Positions 13,096-15,990 of a stretch of 15,990 nt of DNA are shown in pieces. Source of the DNA: Pseudomonadota bacterium (lineage in GTDB: Bacteria > Desulfobacterota > JADFVX01); assembly GCA_015222755.1 (NCBI GenBank), contig JADFVX010000033.1, forward strand, positions 1 through 15,990. Reading direction: 5' to 3'. The number at the start of each line of letters is the position of its first letter. The stretch's first letter is position 1. The notes below the pieces were generated by a model, which saw only the letters and a program-made list of their open reading frames with translations, did not search any database and was not told the DNA's origin. Both the position numbers and the translations under genes were made by a program.

Positions 13096-15558
13096 TTACT
13101 GTCTTGTCGTAAGCCATTTCTTTATGATCTGCTTGAGTTCTTCGGGAAAGATTGGCTTTGAGAGGTAGTCATCCATGCCGGCATCAAGGCATCTCTTCTC
13201 ATCCTCTTTGCTGGCATGTGCTGTCATGGCAATGATCGGCGTTTTAAGCTTGCCTGCCTCAGATTGCCTGATCTGATCAGTAGCGATGAATCCGTTCATA
13301 ACCGGCATCCTGCAGTCCATTAGTACCAGGTCATATCTTGATGCTATTGTCTTCTCAACTGCGATTTTACCGTTTTCAGCAATATCAACTGTGAGGCCGT
13401 AACTTTCAAGCAGTTTTTTTGCCAATATCTGATTTGCCAAGTTGTCTTCTGCCAGTAAAACCCTTGATGACGATGGTGCTATCCAATTGTCAACATCAGT
13501 TTTTTCTTTCTTGAGCCCCTTTCCGGTTAGCCCACGGGCGATAGGAAGATTTAGAGTAAACCAGAATGTAGTCCCTTCATCAATGGCACTTTCTACACCT
13601 ATTTCCCCACCCATCATCTCCATCAGTTGCTTGCTGATAGAAAGTCCCAGACCCGTACCCCCATACTCCTGCTCAGTTGATGGTGCTCCCTGATTGAAGG
13701 CATAAAATACGGAATCGATCTTGTCTCCTGGAATGCCGATACCGGTATCTATTATATTGAACTTGAGTGTTGCCTCTGTGTCCTCCTTATCCAGTATTTC
13801 CACTTTGAGGAGGATATGCCCTTTATTTGTAAATTTTATTGCATTGGTGAACAGGTTGATCAGAACCTGGCGTATGCGTAATTGGTCTCCAATAAACTGT
13901 TCACCCAAGTCATCTGAGATTTCCTTCCTGAAATCCAGGCCCTTTTCTAAAGCCTGATGACTAAAGACCTCGCATACATCTTCAAGCAAGTGGTGGAGGT
14001 TGAAGGCAGCATTTACTATCTCAACCTTTCCAGACTCTATCTTGGCATAATCAAGTATTTCATTGACCATCTCAAGAAGATGCTTGCCATTTTGCTCAAT
14101 CAGGGAAATGAACTTTTCATGCTCTGCCTTTTCTATACCTGTATCCTCTTTTAATAAGAGATGGGAAAAACCGATGACTGCATTCAGTGGTGTCCTCAGC
14201 TCATGAGACATCTTCGCGAGAAAGTCGCTTTTTGCATAGTTTGCCTTTTCTGCATGGATCTTCGCTTCAAGCAGTTCTGCCGTTCTCTCCTTGACCTTGT
14301 CCTCCAGCTGTTCATTTGCCAACCTAAGTTTTTTTTCTGCTTTTTCCCTGCCTATTTCTGCAGCGGCTCTGGCGGCGACAATCTCAAAAACAGCCTGTGA
14401 CTGTGAACCCATAGTCAGTTTTTTACGGGAGATTATACAAAGAACCCCTTCCGATTTGCCTTCCCGGTTCTTTATTGGGGTCCCGGCATAGCCTTGAGCA
14501 TCCATTTCTATGAGGTCTTTGTCCTCGGGGAATTCCTGGCATATATTCTCCGGGTAAAGGGTAAAGCCTTTTTCTATTGCTTTATTACAGGGCGTCCCTA
14601 TTAGTGAATAGGAATAATCCTTTACATAGTCACCATCCATAAACATTGAAAGTGGGTCAATACGCCCATCTTCTGTCAACTCCCCGATAATGGCACAGTC
14701 CACATCAAGCCAGGTACAGACGTTCTTGACAACCCTGTCAAAAAAGTCCTGCCCGGTTGCCCCAACGGTGCTTTCCAGAATCGTCTGAACTAATTCTTCA
14801 GCCTGTTTACGCTCTGTGATATCAAGCATAACTCCGACAAGGCCGCCCAGAGAGCCATCTTTTTTATTAAAGACCGCCTTGTTAAATATAACATTATGTT
14901 TACTCCCATCGGCGTGCAGGACTTCACTTTCATAGACCTGCTTGCCACCTTTTTGAAAAAGGTCATCATCCATTGCGTGATAATTTTCGGCAAGTCCCCC
15001 TGGCGCTATATCAAATACTGTTTTGCCGATGATTTCATCACTGCTTTTTCCAAAGTAGTCCTCAAAGGCCTTGCTGCATCCTGTATAGACCCCTTTTTCA
15101 TCTTTGTAGAAAACGGGAGAGGGAATAGCATCGAGAAGAGACTGCAAAAAAATTGCATTTTCAATCAATGATGCCTCTGATTCTTTCTGGCTTGTAATGT
15201 CTTCGTAGCAGCCCATAATACCGATGACGGTCCCATCCTGGTCTTTCAACGGCACCTTGCTGGTACGAAGCCAGATCAGCTTGCCATCAGGAGTGCGTTG
15301 AGGCTCTTCATAATTTATCTTTGCCAGGCCGCTTTCCATTACCTGAGCATCATCGGCACGATAGAGTTCTGCCTGTTCATGCCAGGTAAAGTCATAGTCG
15401 TTCTTCCCAATCATATCTTCCGGCGATTTTTGGCCTGCATCCTGGGCAAAAAGACTATTAGAACCAAGATAGCGTGATTCTATGTCTTTCCAGAAGACCC
15501 TTACGGGAATGGAGTCCAGGATCAGCTGAAAAAGGTTGGCTTGATCTTTATTTGTCAT
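13096..15558 (-). CDS. PAS-PAS-GAF hybrid histidine kinase with receiver domain
   Basis: Soluble hybrid sensor kinase, 820 residues from the ATG at 15558. Order: PAS1 (about 6-124), PAS2 (about 132-252, ending in DITERK), GAF (about 254-402), a coiled coil (about 404-445), HisKA with MSHELRTPLN (phospho-His452), HATPase with an N box around NLFTNAIKFT, DTGIGIP (604-610) and GGTGLGLSI (633-641), and a C-terminal receiver with acidic pair E704-D705, phospho-acceptor D748 in LVLMDCRMP, T779 and K801. There is no membrane helix, so it should sense a cytoplasmic or diffusible cue. A longer frame from GTG at 15615 exists, but that codon lies upstream of the predicted transcript start. No Hpt domain or separate response regulator is in the window, so the phosphorelay partner is elsewhere. 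Confidence 0.93.
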   Translation of the reverse strand: MTNKDQANLFQLILDSIPVRVFWKDIESRYLGSNSLFAQDAGQKSPEDMIGKNDYDFTWHEQAELYRADDAQVMESGLAKINYEEPQRTPDGKLIWLRTSKVPLKDQDGTVIGIMGCYEDITSQKESEASLIENAIFLQSLLDAIPSPVFYKDEKGVYTGCSKAFEDYFGKSSDEIIGKTVFDIAPGGLAENYHAMDDDLFQKGGKQVYESEVLHADGSKHNVIFNKAVFNKKDGSLGGLVGVMLDITERKQAEELVQTILESTVGATGQDFFDRVVKNVCTWLDVDCAIIGELTEDGRIDPLSMFMDGDYVKDYSYSLIGTPCNKAIEKGFTLYPENICQEFPEDKDLIEMDAQGYAGTPIKNREGKSEGVLCIISRKKLTMGSQSQAVFEIVAARAAAEIGREKAEKKLRLANEQLEDKVKERTAELLEAKIHAEKANYAKSDFLAKMSHELRTPLNAVIGFSHLLLKEDTGIEKAEHEKFISLIEQNGKHLLEMVNEILDYAKIESGKVEIVNAAFNLHHLLEDVCEVFSHQALEKGLDFRKEISDDLGEQFIGDQLRIRQVLINLFTNAIKFTNKGHILLKVEILDKEDTEATLKFNIIDTGIGIPGDKIDSVFYAFNQGAPSTEQEYGGTGLGLSISKQLMEMMGGEIGVESAIDEGTTFWFTLNLPIARGLTGKGLKKEKTDVDNWIAPSSSRVLLAEDNLANQILAKKLLESYGLTVDIAENGKIAVEKTIASRYDLVLMDCRMPVMNGFIATDQIRQSEAGKLKTPIIAMTAHASKEDEKRCLDAGMDDYLSKPIFPEELKQIIKKWLTTRQ

Positions 15559-15605
15559 GTCAGAGTGAGTTTTGTTTGGCAATTTAAAATGATTTTTTAA
15601 GCGCA

Positions 15606-15634
15606 ATTCTAACACTGATAAATGTGTTTTTCAA
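15606..15634 (-). promoter_or_regulatory. Promoter of hybrid kinase gene with internal dyad
   Basis: On the minus strand TTGAAA (15629-15634) and TAGAAT (15606-15611) are exactly 17 bp apart, with a TGn extension before the -10. Predicted transcription starts near 15599, giving a leader of about 41 bases before the ATG at 15558 and ruling out the upstream GTG. The spacer holds an inverted repeat, AACAC-N8-GTGTT, flanked by ATTC and GAAT, which could be an operator. Confidence 0.55.
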
Positions 15635-15670
15635 GAATTAGCTATTGAAATCTTGTACCGGGCCGGGCTC

Positions 15671-15703
15671 TAAAAAGTAACACTTTCAGGAGGGGCCCTG
15701 AAA
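15671..15703 (-). terminator. Hairpin followed by T tract, terminator-like
   Basis: A perfect 7-bp inverted repeat, TTTCAGG-N6-CCTGAAA (15684-15703), is followed on the minus strand, after seven bases, by a TTTTT tract (about 15673-15677). It could end transcripts coming from the small ORF upstream and separate them from the kinase promoter. The gap before the T tract makes it weaker than a textbook terminator. Confidence 0.35.
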
Positions 15704-15822
15704 TCCAGCATAAGAAAGGCCTCTCGTTTTCTTGCTGATCTGATAAAGAAAAGGGTGTTACACGGTATACTTTTAGATTAAGCGACCCTGTTTCAACAGC
15801 ATCAATTGCTTTTTGGTCATGA

Positions 15823-15909
15823 TCATTGATCGTGATTATCATTAGCTGCATGCATCCTCGTCTGTTCAAGGTGCCATTCTACTACCTTCAAGTGACTATC
15901 AAGGTTCAT
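15823..15909 (-). CDS. Possible 28-residue small ORF with strong Shine-Dalgarno
   Basis: On the minus strand AAGGAGA (15918-15924) lies eight bases before an ATG that opens 28 codons beginning MNLDSHLKVVEWHLE and ending in NDNHDQ. The peptide is charged, with a helical-looking first half and no membrane segment; I do not recognise it. The alternative 75-codon frame (15642-15869) starts with TTG and runs through the terminator-like hairpin, so it is less likely. An imperfect repeat at the end of the small frame means it could be the 5' end of a longer frameshifted gene. The remaining bases up to 15990 show nothing else I can support. Confidence 0.3.
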   Translation of the reverse strand: MNLDSHLKVVEWHLEQTRMHAANDNHDQ

Positions 15910-15990
15910 AAGTAAAATCTCCTTGTCATTTTTTCAAGCTTAAGATTAAATCAAACAGAATGGGATTCAGATTTGAATGCAGGATGAAAT

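Noticed and set aside
15642..15869. 75-codon minus-strand ORF starting with TTG
   Set aside because: No Shine-Dalgarno at its start, it reads through a terminator-like hairpin, and the strong Shine-Dalgarno nearby belongs to another frame. Kept only as the possible downstream part of a frameshifted gene.

Overview
The window reads as ordinary, densely packed chromosome of a Gram-negative bacterium. The protein families (tandem PilT-type ATPases, a PilZ protein, a PAS/GAF hybrid kinase, a DnaJ with a MerR/HspR-like partner, ComEC) and the heavy use of ATA (Ile) and AGG (Arg) codons resemble Desulfobacterota (former Deltaproteobacteria) or a neighbouring phylum. That placement is an impression, not a computation. 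I saw no rRNA, tRNA, CRISPR array, insertion sequence or prophage gene.

Left part (1-4415): the 3' portion of rnr (RNase R, cut by the window edge) overlaps an AarF/UbiB-family kinase-like gene. A metallo-beta-lactamase-fold hydrolase points back at this pair from the other strand. Middle (4416-8474): after an AT-rich intergenic region with divergent promoters, a tight rightward operon encodes DnaJ, a small MerR/HspR/CbpM-like protein and the DNA-uptake channel ComEC (TTG start overlapping the MerR-like gene). A dyad with 7-bp spacing lies upstream of dnaJ and is a candidate operator. A PilZ (c-di-GMP) gene converges on comEC and overlaps its end.

Right part (8851-13007): a patatin-like phospholipase gene converges on a GIY-YIG protein gene. 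From a compact divergent promoter region a second rightward operon begins. It holds two PilT-type retraction ATPase paralogues in tandem and a translationally coupled, unrecognised protein made of two similar halves. The two PilT paralogues have reciprocal substitutions in the His box: each keeps the histidine the other has lost. This is the observation I would follow first.

Far right (13096-15990): a large soluble PAS-PAS-GAF hybrid histidine kinase on the minus strand has a good sigma70-like promoter that fixes its start codon. Upstream of it, on the same strand, is a possible short transcript: a 28-codon ORF with a strong Shine-Dalgarno and, further on, a terminator-like hairpin.

Shared theme: several genes (two pilT, comEC, pilZ) could belong to type IV pilus or DNA-uptake physiology, with c-di-GMP and sensor-kinase inputs nearby. 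No pilin, pilus assembly gene or diguanylate cyclase is in the window, so a functional link among them is inference. I did not find a clearly new multi-gene defence or mobile system.
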